From: Limibacter armeniacum
GTDB lineage: Bacteria; Bacteroidota; Bacteroidia; Cytophagales; Flammeovirgaceae
Assembly: GCF_036880985.1 (NCBI RefSeq)
Contig: NZ_JBAJNO010000008.1
Coordinates: forward strand, 1,054,001 to 1,118,000
DNA length: 64,000 nt
Direction of reading: 5' to 3'
Shown here: in pieces, positions 1-9,145 of the stretch
Position numbering within the stretch: the first letter of the stretch is position 1
How the letters are laid out: each line of letters opens with the position of its first letter
The notes under the pieces: generated by a model
Databases searched by the model: none
The model's input: the letters and a program-made list of their open reading frames with translations, nothing else
What the model was told of the DNA's origin: nothing
Position numbers and translations under genes: made by a program

Positions 1-96
1 AGATACCAACTACTGTATATTCATAAGCTAGCTGACCAATGGAGTATTGAGGATGTGACTCCAAAGGTCAGGTATGAGGTGTGTTACCATTTGTGA
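1..96 (+). CDS. 3' end of an unidentified protein (partial)
   Basis: Frame 1 is open from the first base to a TGA at 94-96 and reads as a plausible acidic/aromatic protein C-terminus of 31 residues (ending ...RYEVCYHL). The gene begins outside the window. Too little is present to name a family. It converges on the minus-strand gene that ends at 136. Confidence 0.35.
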   Translation, partial: RYQLLYIHKLADQWSIEDVTPKVRYEVCYHL

Positions 97-135
97 TTAA
101 CTTAGCCTTAATTTAGAGGTGAAGTCAGTCTAATT

Positions 136-1710
136 TTAAGGATACCATTTCAGAACAAATGCTTTAGCATTATCATAACATATTTTTTGAACTGCACTTT
201 TTACGTCTTGAGTATTTGTCAGTCCAAATAGTTGATTATGCTGGGTTGATATCCGCTCCTTTTCAATTATTTCAATCAGATCCAGTTTCAAATCTTTATA
301 TTCTAATGCATCAGGATATGGGTTTACAGGGTCTATGTAGCCACCAAAATCGGATCCTAATGTAATGTGATCCCAAATCTTTGTTTTATCAAGCAGGTTG
401 ACCTGTGGGTTGCTTGAGGTATATATGGCTTTGACTGCTGCTCTAATTGTGCTCCAAATACAGTCGATTGTATTTTTTCCTCCTGCTGTTTTTTGCTTAG
501 CAGGTACCCCCAAAATTCTTTGATCCAATGAAATACCCAACAAGCCTTCTGTCAGAAAGATCATTTCAATATCCTCGTTGCAGACATTGATATTCCAGGC
601 ATAGAATCCATTAGAGAAGTAATCATCACTCTCCTTGTCTGTATGGTCAATCAACTCATTCAGTGTTTTCCTGCCACTGTATCCGCAATGACTGGCAATT
701 ACAGGTATAATAGTGCCTTTCTCGAAGCAAGGCATGACAATATGTTTGTAATATTCGAGCCTACTATTGGCACTCATATGTTTTACATCGATCAGGATGC
801 GGTACCCTTCACTAGGATCTGTATCATTATTTGTATCCAAAGCCAGTAGTTTACGGATGATTACCCATCCTGCTTTTGTGAATTTCCCATTAAACCCACT
901 GCCTTTCTGATCAAGAATTTTCGTACTAATGTCTGGGAAACTATGCGCATGCCCACATAGTCCGTTGTTAAAGTGATGAGCAAATGTTATGAAGAATACA
1001 GGGTACTCCCATTTTTTGATTTCATCAACCCTTTTTTTCCAATCTGTTAGATTACCTGCATCAGTACCTAGTGCATGCATACCTTCTATTGTGAGTATCA
1101 TTACGATTTTATCTTCCAATAGTAGTGCTTTAAGTTCAGTTCGATCGGAGGGTATCTGATATATTCCCTTAATATTTAGGAATTCTTCATTTTCTTGGAT
1201 CACTTTTCTTTTTCCTTTGAATATTCTTCTGACCCCACCCGGAATATATATTTTACTTTGAGTTGAAATCCCATTTTTACTGATAGCAAATTGATATTCC
1301 TCGTTCAATATTTTCCAATAATCATATTGCCCAGATTGAATATAGTTTACCATTGGCAATGGAACTTGCATAAATAGACTTTGGAATATATCCCTTATAG
1401 GGAGTCCTTCATCAGTAATCAATGCAGATAACATTTTCAAAGGGTTTTGTTTCTTTATCACTTGAGACTTGAAGAAACCTTTTTCGATTGGGTATAATGA
1501 ATTGAAGGTTAGTCGAACATTTCCGTTCCATAGTTTTACTAAGTCGCATTGGCCATAGGCAGAAGCCATTCTGGCACGGTCTCTTTTGTTTTTATTGTCA
1601 GCAAGAATTGTCCATGGGTGGTAAGTGCCTTGACGTAGATGTTTTTTTTTCTTTAGGTACATCCATAAAAAGGAGCGGGAATGATTATGGTTATGGAGAT
1701 CAGCAAACAT
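136..1710 (-). CDS. M19 (membrane dipeptidase)-like metal-dependent amidohydrolase
   Basis: A 524-aa protein without signal peptide. An N-terminal FADLHNHNH motif (residues 2-10) matches the first metal-binding HxH of amidohydrolase-fold enzymes. Further motifs fall in the M19 order: EGMHALG near 210, DVKHMS near 310, SHCGYS near 340 and a late GSDFGG like the GSDFDG of renal dipeptidases. Family knowledge therefore suggests a zinc-dependent peptidase or amidohydrolase; the substrate is unknown. It is longer than typical M19 enzymes (about 350-400 aa), with extra sequence between the first HxH and the second motif. It lies 9 bp downstream of the alpha/beta hydrolase gene and is probably cotranscribed with it. 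The ATG at 1710 gives the HxH at the usual distance from the start. Confidence 0.6.
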   Translation of the reverse strand: MFADLHNHNHSRSFLWMYLKKKKHLRQGTYHPWTILADNKNKRDRARMASAYGQCDLVKLWNGNVRLTFNSLYPIEKGFFKSQVIKKQNPLKMLSALITDEGLPIRDIFQSLFMQVPLPMVNYIQSGQYDYWKILNEEYQFAISKNGISTQSKIYIPGGVRRIFKGKRKVIQENEEFLNIKGIYQIPSDRTELKALLLEDKIVMILTIEGMHALGTDAGNLTDWKKRVDEIKKWEYPVFFITFAHHFNNGLCGHAHSFPDISTKILDQKGSGFNGKFTKAGWVIIRKLLALDTNNDTDPSEGYRILIDVKHMSANSRLEYYKHIVMPCFEKGTIIPVIASHCGYSGRKTLNELIDHTDKESDDYFSNGFYAWNINVCNEDIEMIFLTEGLLGISLDQRILGVPAKQKTAGGKNTIDCIWSTIRAAVKAIYTSSNPQVNLLDKTKIWDHITLGSDFGGYIDPVNPYPDALEYKDLKLDLIEIIEKERISTQHNQLFGLTNTQDVKSAVQKICYDNAKAFVLKWYP

Positions 1711-1719
1711 AGTATTTGA

Positions 1720-2790
1720 TTAAAATGTGTCTGAGAAAACAGAAACCTTTCCATTGAGTACATCCCTGATATCATTTACAACCAGAGAGTTATTGATGTA
1801 GTACCAATGGTTGATGATTCTGTCTTCAAGGTCATCCAATATATTGTCTTCTGGGTCTGGGATGTCTGTGACATTACATTGATAGACATCATCAGGTATA
1901 CTGAGTGTGTTTTTTGCTCCCCAGAGGCCAAGCCTGTTGAAGGCATTTTTAGTATTTTCGGAAACCATTAAAGCCTTGTCTCTCCTGTGATAATATACGT
2001 GAACCCTTGCGCATAAATCTATTATGTGGTTCATTGGTTTGGGAGGCTCCAAAGTGTCATAATCTACGTCAGCTCCGACAAGTATTCCCTCCTCAAACAG
2101 GTTTCTTATCGTCCAGCACTCAGCATTCAAATGTTCAAGCATAGATTCTATCACCCGATTACCCATAGAGTGACAAATCAGGTGTATTTTGGACATGCAA
2201 AAGTCCTTATTATTCTGTAGTAAAATCCTGAAGAAATCCCTGAGTTTCATGTAAGCTCTAGCCAATGCATACCCTGATAAGATGGCATCTCTTGCATCGT
2301 CTCTATATTGTAACAAGTTTTTTCTAGAAGGCCAAGCAAACAGAACAATATGCTTGATTGTACTATCCTTCGGCTTTACATATAAATTATGCAATTCAGA
2401 AAGTGTTTGAAGCGCTGTGACGAGGTCATTTTTGTAACCATGTACAAAAAACAAGATATCTTCTTTTTCTCCCCGTTTAGTTTTATGCTTTTTATAAAGT
2501 GTATTAAACATTTTATAGCTGGAAAGCTCTTCGGCTGCGCTAAGGTTTTGTTTTTCAGTATTGTTTCTTAAGGCTTCGTAGTCCAAGTCTGGGTACAAGC
2601 TGATTTCAAAGTCATTAATGTCTTTGTTATGATGCGTCTCTTCGAATGCAATCTCTCCAAAACGTAAATTGTCATGTGCAGACTCCCTTCCGTCTATCCT
2701 TAAAAACTCTTTTCCAACTTGGATATAGTTGTCTCTTCCTACGTCAGAAACTTCTCTGTTGGTAATCAGGTAATGGGTTACTTTAGCCAT
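1720..2790 (-). CDS. alpha/beta hydrolase, DUF900-like
   Basis: A 356-aa protein with an alpha/beta-hydrolase core. ILFFVHGYKN (about residues 113-122) supplies the HG oxyanion motif, FAWPS follows the second strand, and HLICHSMGNR (about 203-212) is the nucleophile elbow with Ser in a C-H-S-M-G context. This order and the WPS motif resemble DUF900/esterase-like hydrolases. No signal peptide is visible, so a cytoplasmic location is likely. The first 100 residues are not recognised. It ends 9 bp before the start of the M19-like gene, which suggests one transcript; the shared pathway is unknown. Confidence 0.65.
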   Translation of the reverse strand: MAKVTHYLITNREVSDVGRDNYIQVGKEFLRIDGRESAHDNLRFGEIAFEETHHNKDINDFEISLYPDLDYEALRNNTEKQNLSAAEELSSYKMFNTLYKKHKTKRGEKEDILFFVHGYKNDLVTALQTLSELHNLYVKPKDSTIKHIVLFAWPSRKNLLQYRDDARDAILSGYALARAYMKLRDFFRILLQNNKDFCMSKIHLICHSMGNRVIESMLEHLNAECWTIRNLFEEGILVGADVDYDTLEPPKPMNHIIDLCARVHVYYHRRDKALMVSENTKNAFNRLGLWGAKNTLSIPDDVYQCNVTDIPDPEDNILDDLEDRIINHWYYINNSLVVNDIRDVLNGKVSVFSDTF

Positions 2791-3172
2791 TTGAATAAAT
2801 AGTAGTTAGGTAAGTAATATGAAACATCCCTTTTTATTGATTGAGATAATGAGCCACTGGTCAGGTTGCTTACTATGCGTTCAGTATTAGGATAAATAGT
2901 ATTAATAGGTTCTTTTCATTTATGATTGGAAAGCGTGAAAATAATAAATGTAAAATTGGATAGATAAGCACTGTATCAGTAAAGTTTTAAGATAAAGAAT
3001 GTTCTTATAAAAAAGGGGGGAGTCTTATATCTGATAAGATATATTTGTTTTTTTGGATATCAACAGATACAGTTAGTTTTATTCTGGTCGTAATCATTTT
3101 GAGGAGACTAAATGAAGTTTGCCTAGCGGTTTATTTAGTTCGCATATGGCAAGTATTATATTCAAAGATGAA
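2791..3172. other. intergenic region, nothing identified
   Basis: About 380 bp of AT-rich DNA between two minus-strand genes. It should carry the promoter of the hydrolase pair, but no convincing promoter, RNA or repeat was recognised. Open frames here on the plus strand continue antisense into the 3173-7168 gene and look like shadows. Confidence 0.4.
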
Positions 3173-6100
3173 TCACGGTTGTTCACCTCCTTTCCTGAGC
3201 ACCCAGTTACTGATATTAATGATAGTCGGGATGATGGTAGAGACAGCAGCAAAAATAGCGGTGATGCGTGCTGCGGTTTCCTGCTCAGTCCAGAGCAAGC
3301 CAAAGAGAAATGTACCTATCAAGATCAGAATGATAGGTTGGACTTTTGTCCAGCTTCCTTTTTTGCGCTTGATGGTCTTTAATTTGGTCTTATCTTCTTC
3401 TGACATTGCCTTTAGGATAAACAGGCGGAAGCTTTGGCTGGGGAGTTCGAGCTTTTCGTTAAAATCAAGACTTAAAAAACCTTTATTGATCAATTCCTTG
3501 ATAACTTCTATGGCATTTATATTTACAATGCCATCTTCAGCAAAATCGTAGAGGATGTTTTTTTCTCTTAGTGAGAGTGTATTCCAGAGGTGTGAGAAAA
3601 AAAAGTAATTCTCTTCCATCTCATGGTGGATACGAGGATAGTCATCCTGATTGGCGTTCTGTACGTTTTTATTTTCGGCACTTGTGAATTTTTCTTTAGG
3701 TAGTTGTCTATAGCATTTCTTGTAGTCTTTAAGTATTGATATTAGTTCTGATAAAAATTCATTTGGGTAGCTGTCCTTGTTTTGTTTATTTTCATCCTTA
3801 TCTTTTTTCTCTTTGTTGTTATTGTCAATGTGATGAAGGTTCTTTTCAAGAAACCGTAAGCTGAATGGGGAATGAATTTCATTAATGTTATTATTTCTTA
3901 TGTTGTCAACAACTTCTTTAGAGATGTTTTTTGATGTGATCTTAATAACTGTACCATCTATTGGTTGACTTATTGATAAATAAGTGAGTTCAATTAATGG
4001 GTCAACGATTATTTTTTTGGTATAAGGTTGCTTTTGAGCGGTATTTATAGGTTTGTGAAGGAAATTTTTATGAGTAGGGGAGGGTAAAAAGAAAAGATGT
4101 GATATAATAAGGTTTGATAAACTGAATGAAATGAATAGTGAGGTTAAAAGGATGATGGTCAAAGATATGTAGAATTGCCACCCTAGCGTGTTTTTATCGA
4201 AGGTTATGGTTTTATCAAGGACTTGTTCTTTATTTTCAATACTAATTAATGCATTATTTGATGATATCTTGTATGTGTCTGATTCATTATTAATGTTAAA
4301 GCTATATAATGACGGCAAGATAGTACTTCTAATCCAGTCAATATGATGTCTCACAATATCAGGGTAAATATTGTTGATTTGTGGAATAGCATCATTATTC
4401 TTTTTAAGAGAATCAAAATGATATGTGTAGTTTACTATGTTATTTTTTAAGCCGTTTAATAGATTGGTTGAGTCATTATAGTTGAGAAGAATTGCTTCTT
4501 TTTCAATGTTATGGTGGTTGTGATTGATATCTTTTTGTAAAGTTAATAATTGATGTCTCATCCAAGCATCAACTTCATAATTGTAGGATGATTTATATAT
4601 ACAAAAAGAGGGGAGTATACTGACTGCAGTTAGCCAAAAAACTAATAATAAGGAAGTGTTAGCTCTCGATGTATTGTTATTGTAAAGATTTTTCCAAGGA
4701 GTCCTTTTATTAAAAGAAATTATGTAAACTATGATTGTGTATATGATAATATAAATAGTTTTAATTAAGTCACCTTTGTTATAAGATATGTGCTCTTCCC
4801 AAAATATTAAGTAGAAGATAGTTAAGATACTTATGGAGAATAAAGATAAATATAGTTGGATTCGGCTATTTTCTCTCTCTATTTTGTTATCAATTACTTT
4901 AATCAAACCTCTATATAAAATATTGATTGTAAGTATGGTGAAAACAGTATAAAAAATTAGAAAAATATGTGAGTTTATTACAATCAGTAAACACACTTCA
5001 AAAAATACTATGCCCACCATGAATGGAATAATTACGCCTAACTTATCATCATTTATTTTTATGCCACTAGGATGCAACCAGTCATAGGCAAATGACTGAA
5101 ATGGATTGGGAAGACTTCTGTTTTTAAGAAAGTTGGCAACTCCCATTAATAAGAGTAATACTGAGATGCTGACAAAATTCAAAAGGAGCGTGAAGGTGGA
5201 TGCCATAAAGCGGTTGACTTGATCAGCTACATTATCTTTTAGTGTGAGCAGGTACCAGTCAGTGTCATCAATATGTTGTAGATATGCTGTGTGACTTGTG
5301 TTTCTGTAGTTGAGATTAAGTGGGGTATTAGCTCCATTCTGAAGGGCTGATCGTAGAAATGGATCATTTCCTGTTTCTGCCAAGAAGTCTTCAGAGAGGT
5401 CGTTACGGTTATCTGAGTGAAATAAGGTTTTACCCTTTTTGTTTATTACTGCAAATTTATATCCATCCAACAAGATGGGGTGCTGAACTGATCGGAGTAT
5501 GGATGATAGGGCAATTACTGTGGTTTTGTTTAAATTTATTTTATTGATGGTGATATCAGTTTTATTTAAATTAATATCATCTTTTTTAAAAGGCATTGAA
5601 GTAATTACTTCTTTTTTATTATTACCATAAGATTTTACATAATCTATGTAATAACTTGAATTAGGATCACTTTTTTTAGTCCAATGCTCACCATCTCTTA
5701 TTTTTTTGAAGTAGTCTCTTTTTGAAAGGTCTGTTGTTTTATCAACAGCTACTTCTTTATTTATAAATATGTGTTCAGTCATACCCTGAGCATCTATTAG
5801 AATTAATTCTTGCGGATAGATCTCCTTTTCGATAAATGATGTATTACTCTTAGTTACATATCTACCACTTGCTTGTGGAAGACCTTTCTTCCATAAGTTC
5901 AGTGAAGTAATGAAAGATTCGTTTATCTCACTTTCTATACTTGTCTTGATTTCATTATTTAGCTTTTTCACTTCATCTTGTCCATTGTTCCACTCGTATA
6001 TAATGGCGGAAAAATGGAGTAATAATGTAACTGAAAGGCTAGTAACTGCAGCCAATGAGAGTAGGGATAAGTAAGCGTCAGTAAGGGTTACTTTTTCGTA

Positions 6101-7168
6101 TTCGTTAATTAGTATAAGCTTTAGGATGGGGAGAGAGAAAATCAATAGCAAGGAGAGTAGGATAATAACTAAGGCGGTATCCAAGGAACGCTTTCCTGCA
6201 GTCATTTTGAACTCATTGAGAGGGATGATTGCAGAAAGGTAATAGGTATTGTAGGCAAGATTGACAGGAACTGTGAGTATTTTTAAGTTATGATCGTTCT
6301 CGGAATAGTCAAGAATAGACATTCCTCCTTCTATCTTGAGTGCTGTAATTAGTGTGTCCAGTTTATTGGGCTGGAACTGGAGCTTATTGTTTTGCTGATA
6401 AAATAAAGTTGGAGGAATGCTTTTGCCTCTAGATTCTCCCAAGCAATTGCAGTTATTGATGGAGTCTAGCGTGTCAATACTGTATAGGAAAAGGTTACCG
6501 TGATTGAAGATATCGTTGATGGGTGGAGGAATAAAGTCTTTTAACTCAATATAGAATTTAGTGTCAGCTTTATTGCTTTCAATAGAGACTATAGCCTTGC
6601 CACTTTTGTTAATCCATAACCCTAAAGGACATTCTTTACCAGATATGTAAAACTGAACTGTAGGGTCATTATTTCCTTCTAGCGTAGCAATGTTTGATTT
6701 AAGTTCATTGAGTTTAGCTATGTAAAGAGCTTTATTGTCGTCTTTAAATTTTTCCAATAAAGAATCATCATTAACAATTTGTGTGTGTGTGTAGCCTTTT
6801 AATTTTTCTTTATTGTGCTCTTTTAAGCCATTTGCAAAGTCTTTTAATGTTGAAATTAAAATTTTAGCCTTATTATTTATAGTACATTTATCACATTTTT
6901 CTTTCTGTACAATTAAGGAATCTATTGCAGCTTTAGCTTCTTCAATTTCTTTACTTTTCTTGATTGAGTTAGCGGCATATGAATCCTGATAATACTGATG
7001 TTTTTCTTCGATGATACCTGCATAAGTATTTAGTACTCGAAGGCCTTCTTTTTCAAGGTCAGCTTCCCTTTCCTTTACATAGAAGAAATAGTAGAGTAGA
7101 GAAACTGTGATGATGGTTATAAGTAGGAGTAGGAAGGACGCTATTTTACCTGTGAACAGTTGTTTCAT
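3173..7168 (-). CDS. very large multi-pass membrane protein with Cache-like sensor region
   Basis: A 1331-aa protein starting with a transmembrane helix (residues about 8-28), followed by an extracytoplasmic helical segment and a Cx2C pair (KCDKC). A pair of helices lies around residues 330-385. A second extracytoplasmic region contains LSKRDYFKKIRDGEHW and later FAVINKKGKTLFHSD, which resemble the ligand-sensing dCache_1 fold of chemoreceptors and kinases. A block of several helices follows around 660-880, then another helix pair, a charged cytoplasmic region and two C-terminal helices. No kinase, GGDEF or HAMP domain is visible, so if it senses a ligand the output is not obvious. It is unusually long and very AT-rich. 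Naming it a sensor is inference. Confidence 0.5.
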   Translation of the reverse strand: MKQLFTGKIASFLLLLITIITVSLLYYFFYVKEREADLEKEGLRVLNTYAGIIEEKHQYYQDSYAANSIKKSKEIEEAKAAIDSLIVQKEKCDKCTINNKAKILISTLKDFANGLKEHNKEKLKGYTHTQIVNDDSLLEKFKDDNKALYIAKLNELKSNIATLEGNNDPTVQFYISGKECPLGLWINKSGKAIVSIESNKADTKFYIELKDFIPPPINDIFNHGNLFLYSIDTLDSINNCNCLGESRGKSIPPTLFYQQNNKLQFQPNKLDTLITALKIEGGMSILDYSENDHNLKILTVPVNLAYNTYYLSAIIPLNEFKMTAGKRSLDTALVIILLSLLLIFSLPILKLILINEYEKVTLTDAYLSLLSLAAVTSLSVTLLLHFSAIIYEWNNGQDEVKKLNNEIKTSIESEINESFITSLNLWKKGLPQASGRYVTKSNTSFIEKEIYPQELILIDAQGMTEHIFINKEVAVDKTTDLSKRDYFKKIRDGEHWTKKSDPNSSYYIDYVKSYGNNKKEVITSMPFKKDDINLNKTDITINKINLNKTTVIALSSILRSVQHPILLDGYKFAVINKKGKTLFHSDNRNDLSEDFLAETGNDPFLRSALQNGANTPLNLNYRNTSHTAYLQHIDDTDWYLLTLKDNVADQVNRFMASTFTLLLNFVSISVLLLLMGVANFLKNRSLPNPFQSFAYDWLHPSGIKINDDKLGVIIPFMVGIVFFEVCLLIVINSHIFLIFYTVFTILTINILYRGLIKVIDNKIERENSRIQLYLSLFSISILTIFYLIFWEEHISYNKGDLIKTIYIIIYTIIVYIISFNKRTPWKNLYNNNTSRANTSLLLVFWLTAVSILPSFCIYKSSYNYEVDAWMRHQLLTLQKDINHNHHNIEKEAILLNYNDSTNLLNGLKNNIVNYTYHFDSLKKNNDAIPQINNIYPDIVRHHIDWIRSTILPSLYSFNINNESDTYKISSNNALISIENKEQVLDKTITFDKNTLGWQFYISLTIILLTSLFISFSLSNLIISHLFFLPSPTHKNFLHKPINTAQKQPYTKKIIVDPLIELTYLSISQPIDGTVIKITSKNISKEVVDNIRNNNINEIHSPFSLRFLEKNLHHIDNNNKEKKDKDENKQNKDSYPNEFLSELISILKDYKKCYRQLPKEKFTSAENKNVQNANQDDYPRIHHEMEENYFFFSHLWNTLSLREKNILYDFAEDGIVNINAIEVIKELINKGFLSLDFNEKLELPSQSFRLFILKAMSEEDKTKLKTIKRKKGSWTKVQPIILILIGTFLFGLLWTEQETAARITAIFAAVSTIIPTIINISNWVLRKGGEQP

Positions 7169-7357
7169 AGCATTAAATAGATAGTGAAAAAGTCTTACTG
7201 AAGTTTAAACAATATTGCTAAACAGATAATTCAAATTTCGTTTGTGTTAATATTGAGATTGAACTGTGATATTGTTTTTTAGTAATCTATCATACTGGTG
7301 GGAGAAATAGCCTTATACAGGCTACCTAGGATGGGGGTGTTACTGGAGTGTCGGCGT

Positions 7358-7469
7358 GGGAGCCGCTGGCAGTAGGCGAATGGGAGCGGCAGACCGAAAG
7401 AGCTTTTTGAGGGTAGATTGGCTGCCGAAACCCGCCGGATGACAGGGGCTGGAAGGGTTGGCAGTGGGG
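7358..7469. repeat. GC-rich dispersed repeat, copy 1
   Basis: A GC-rich block of about 110 bp in AT-rich surroundings. Its left part (GCTGGCAGTAGGCGAATGGG) and right part (starting GGCTGCCGAAACCCGCCGG) recur at 12231-12424. The right part can fold: CTGCC..AACCC pairs with GGGTT..GGCAG. The middle differs between the copies. Short open frames across it lack support. Confidence 0.7.
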
Positions 7470-7580
7470 TGGGTTTCATATGCCATTGGTTCTCTTAAGT
7501 AGCGTCTTTTAGTTACTTCCAATTCCACAAGACTTTATGTTCCATCCAAGGGTATAAATAACTAGAGTTGATCAAGTATT

Positions 7581-7616
7581 GAAAACCTCCCATACATATA
7601 TGATTGGGAGGTTTTC
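7581..7616 (-). terminator. hairpin terminator after the PepSY gene
   Basis: Perfect 11-bp arms GAAAACCTCCC and GGGAGGTTTTC with a 14-base loop, 16 bp beyond the stop codon of the minus-strand PepSY gene. Read on the minus strand the T-rich right arm serves as the U tract. Confidence 0.65.
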
Positions 7617-7631
7617 AAAACCATTCTAATA

Positions 7632-9080
7632 TCAAGCAGTTAGTAATGTTTTTTTCTTCTTCTGTTTTGGTTGTTTAAGCAGCATCAACATGCCTAGCAG
7701 TGCTACCAGAAAGTTGCCCAATGCAAAAGTGACCATAATGCTATCACGGACTGCCTTGCCAGCAAAGTCAAGGAAATGGTACTTGTGGAAATAACCAAAT
7801 ATAAAACCTGACAGTGCTTCACTGTCCACAACTTTGGCGGCAAGCTTGCCTGTTGAGGACTCAATGTAGAGGCGTTCGTTTCCGTCAGTCTTATACTGGA
7901 CTTTATAGACAGGCAGTCGCTTGTTGACAAATCCATATTCTCCACCAAACTTTGTAATCAGGGATGTCTCTACGACCTCATCTTGAGGATGTCCACTGTA
8001 CAGGTTTGCCAAGTATATGGCATATTGCCTGTCGCCGTCAGCCAGCGTATCTCCTGTGGCAAGGTTTGTATAGGTAATGGATTTTCCATTCTTGCCAAGG
8101 TGGAACTGCTGTATATAAGGTTGTCCTCTAAAATCCGCTAATGACAGGTTTTCCAATGTATCTGTAGCTTTGTCAAGAGCTTCCAATACTGAAAATTGGA
8201 GGTTGTTTATTGGATAAACCTGCTCATTGTTGTAGCTGCTCCTATCGTCTGGTGTGTATTTGGGTAGCATATGCATGGAAGCACTGAAGGCAAATAACAT
8301 CAGGGCAAATGACATGGCTATACCCAATCCTCGGTGAAGTCTTCGGGTGACAGGTACCCTTTTCGCCTTTTGTTTGTTACGGATCGATTGCCACATAATG
8401 GTATACACATATACCCCACTGGCTGCTGCTAAAAATGCTGAAAGGACAAAAAACAGCATGATGGTTATGCGGATGGCTGGGTGAATATCCAAGAAACTCC
8501 AGCTATGGGCATTGCGGAAGAAGGCTGACCAGCCAGCACTTGCGTTATTGACGCTGGTACCCAGTCTGTCTGATGAAGTATCTACATATAACCGCAATCC
8601 ATCTGCCCGGTCAAAAGCTACCCTATAGGCGGGAAGCAGCCTGAAGATTTCCGCATATTCATTGTCATGGCTTACTACAGTTGTTACGGTTGTTATATTT
8701 CCGGCGTCCTTACCTGTAAACTGCCTAGCCAATTGTTTGGCATAGTGTACATCACCGTCTTTCAGTTCTGTACCATCAGAGGCATTGAAGTACATCAGGG
8801 GTGCAATTGCAGTTGTCTTTACTTGGTAATAGACTTCACTGTCAAGGGTCACAAACCTGAAGTTGATCAGTGTGGGAATTTGGTGCAATTGCAAAATACT
8901 ATCCAGTTCCAGCTTTACCTTGGTCTTGTCCAGCGGCAGTGGCTTCAGGAATGAGCGCTCAATTTTCGGTTTGAAGTTGGACATCAAGGGGTGCATGACC
9001 CCGCTAATGGTCCAGAAAAGCACAGGCACCAAGGCGATAATACTGAGCTTGCGGTGCCATTGGTATATTTTATTTTTCAT
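7632..9080 (-). CDS. PepSY-associated transmembrane protein
   Basis: The ATG at 9080 gives MKNKIYQWHRKLS, the standard start of PepSY_TM proteins; an upstream frame to 9119 adds 13 unlikely residues. A first helix (about 13-33) is followed by a periplasmic PepSY-like stretch, two helices in the middle (about 205-230 and 255-275), a second periplasmic repeat, and a C-terminal helix before a Lys-rich tail. The W-H-R motif and the central RRLHRGLG are typical of the family. Members accompany TonB-dependent receptors and are thought to act in siderophore or ferric-iron reduction at the inner membrane. The gene lies 65 bp downstream of the TonB receptor and is probably in the same operon. Confidence 0.85.
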   Translation of the reverse strand: MKNKIYQWHRKLSIIALVPVLFWTISGVMHPLMSNFKPKIERSFLKPLPLDKTKVKLELDSILQLHQIPTLINFRFVTLDSEVYYQVKTTAIAPLMYFNASDGTELKDGDVHYAKQLARQFTGKDAGNITTVTTVVSHDNEYAEIFRLLPAYRVAFDRADGLRLYVDTSSDRLGTSVNNASAGWSAFFRNAHSWSFLDIHPAIRITIMLFFVLSAFLAAASGVYVYTIMWQSIRNKQKAKRVPVTRRLHRGLGIAMSFALMLFAFSASMHMLPKYTPDDRSSYNNEQVYPINNLQFSVLEALDKATDTLENLSLADFRGQPYIQQFHLGKNGKSITYTNLATGDTLADGDRQYAIYLANLYSGHPQDEVVETSLITKFGGEYGFVNKRLPVYKVQYKTDGNERLYIESSTGKLAAKVVDSEALSGFIFGYFHKYHFLDFAGKAVRDSIMVTFALGNFLVALLGMLMLLKQPKQKKKKTLLTA

Positions 9081-9145
9081 GGTTTTGTATCTGAATGCTG
9101 AAAGATTAAAAGCAGCCAAGACATGGAGCCTTGGCTACCTGTTAG

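Noticed and set aside
3045-3551. 168-aa frame on the plus strand
   Set aside because: It overlaps the 3' end of the 1331-aa gene antisense and has no plausible family or ribosome binding site.
7279-7528. Two short minus-strand frames
   Set aside because: They cover the GC-rich dispersed repeat and are not conserved as protein in the second copy.
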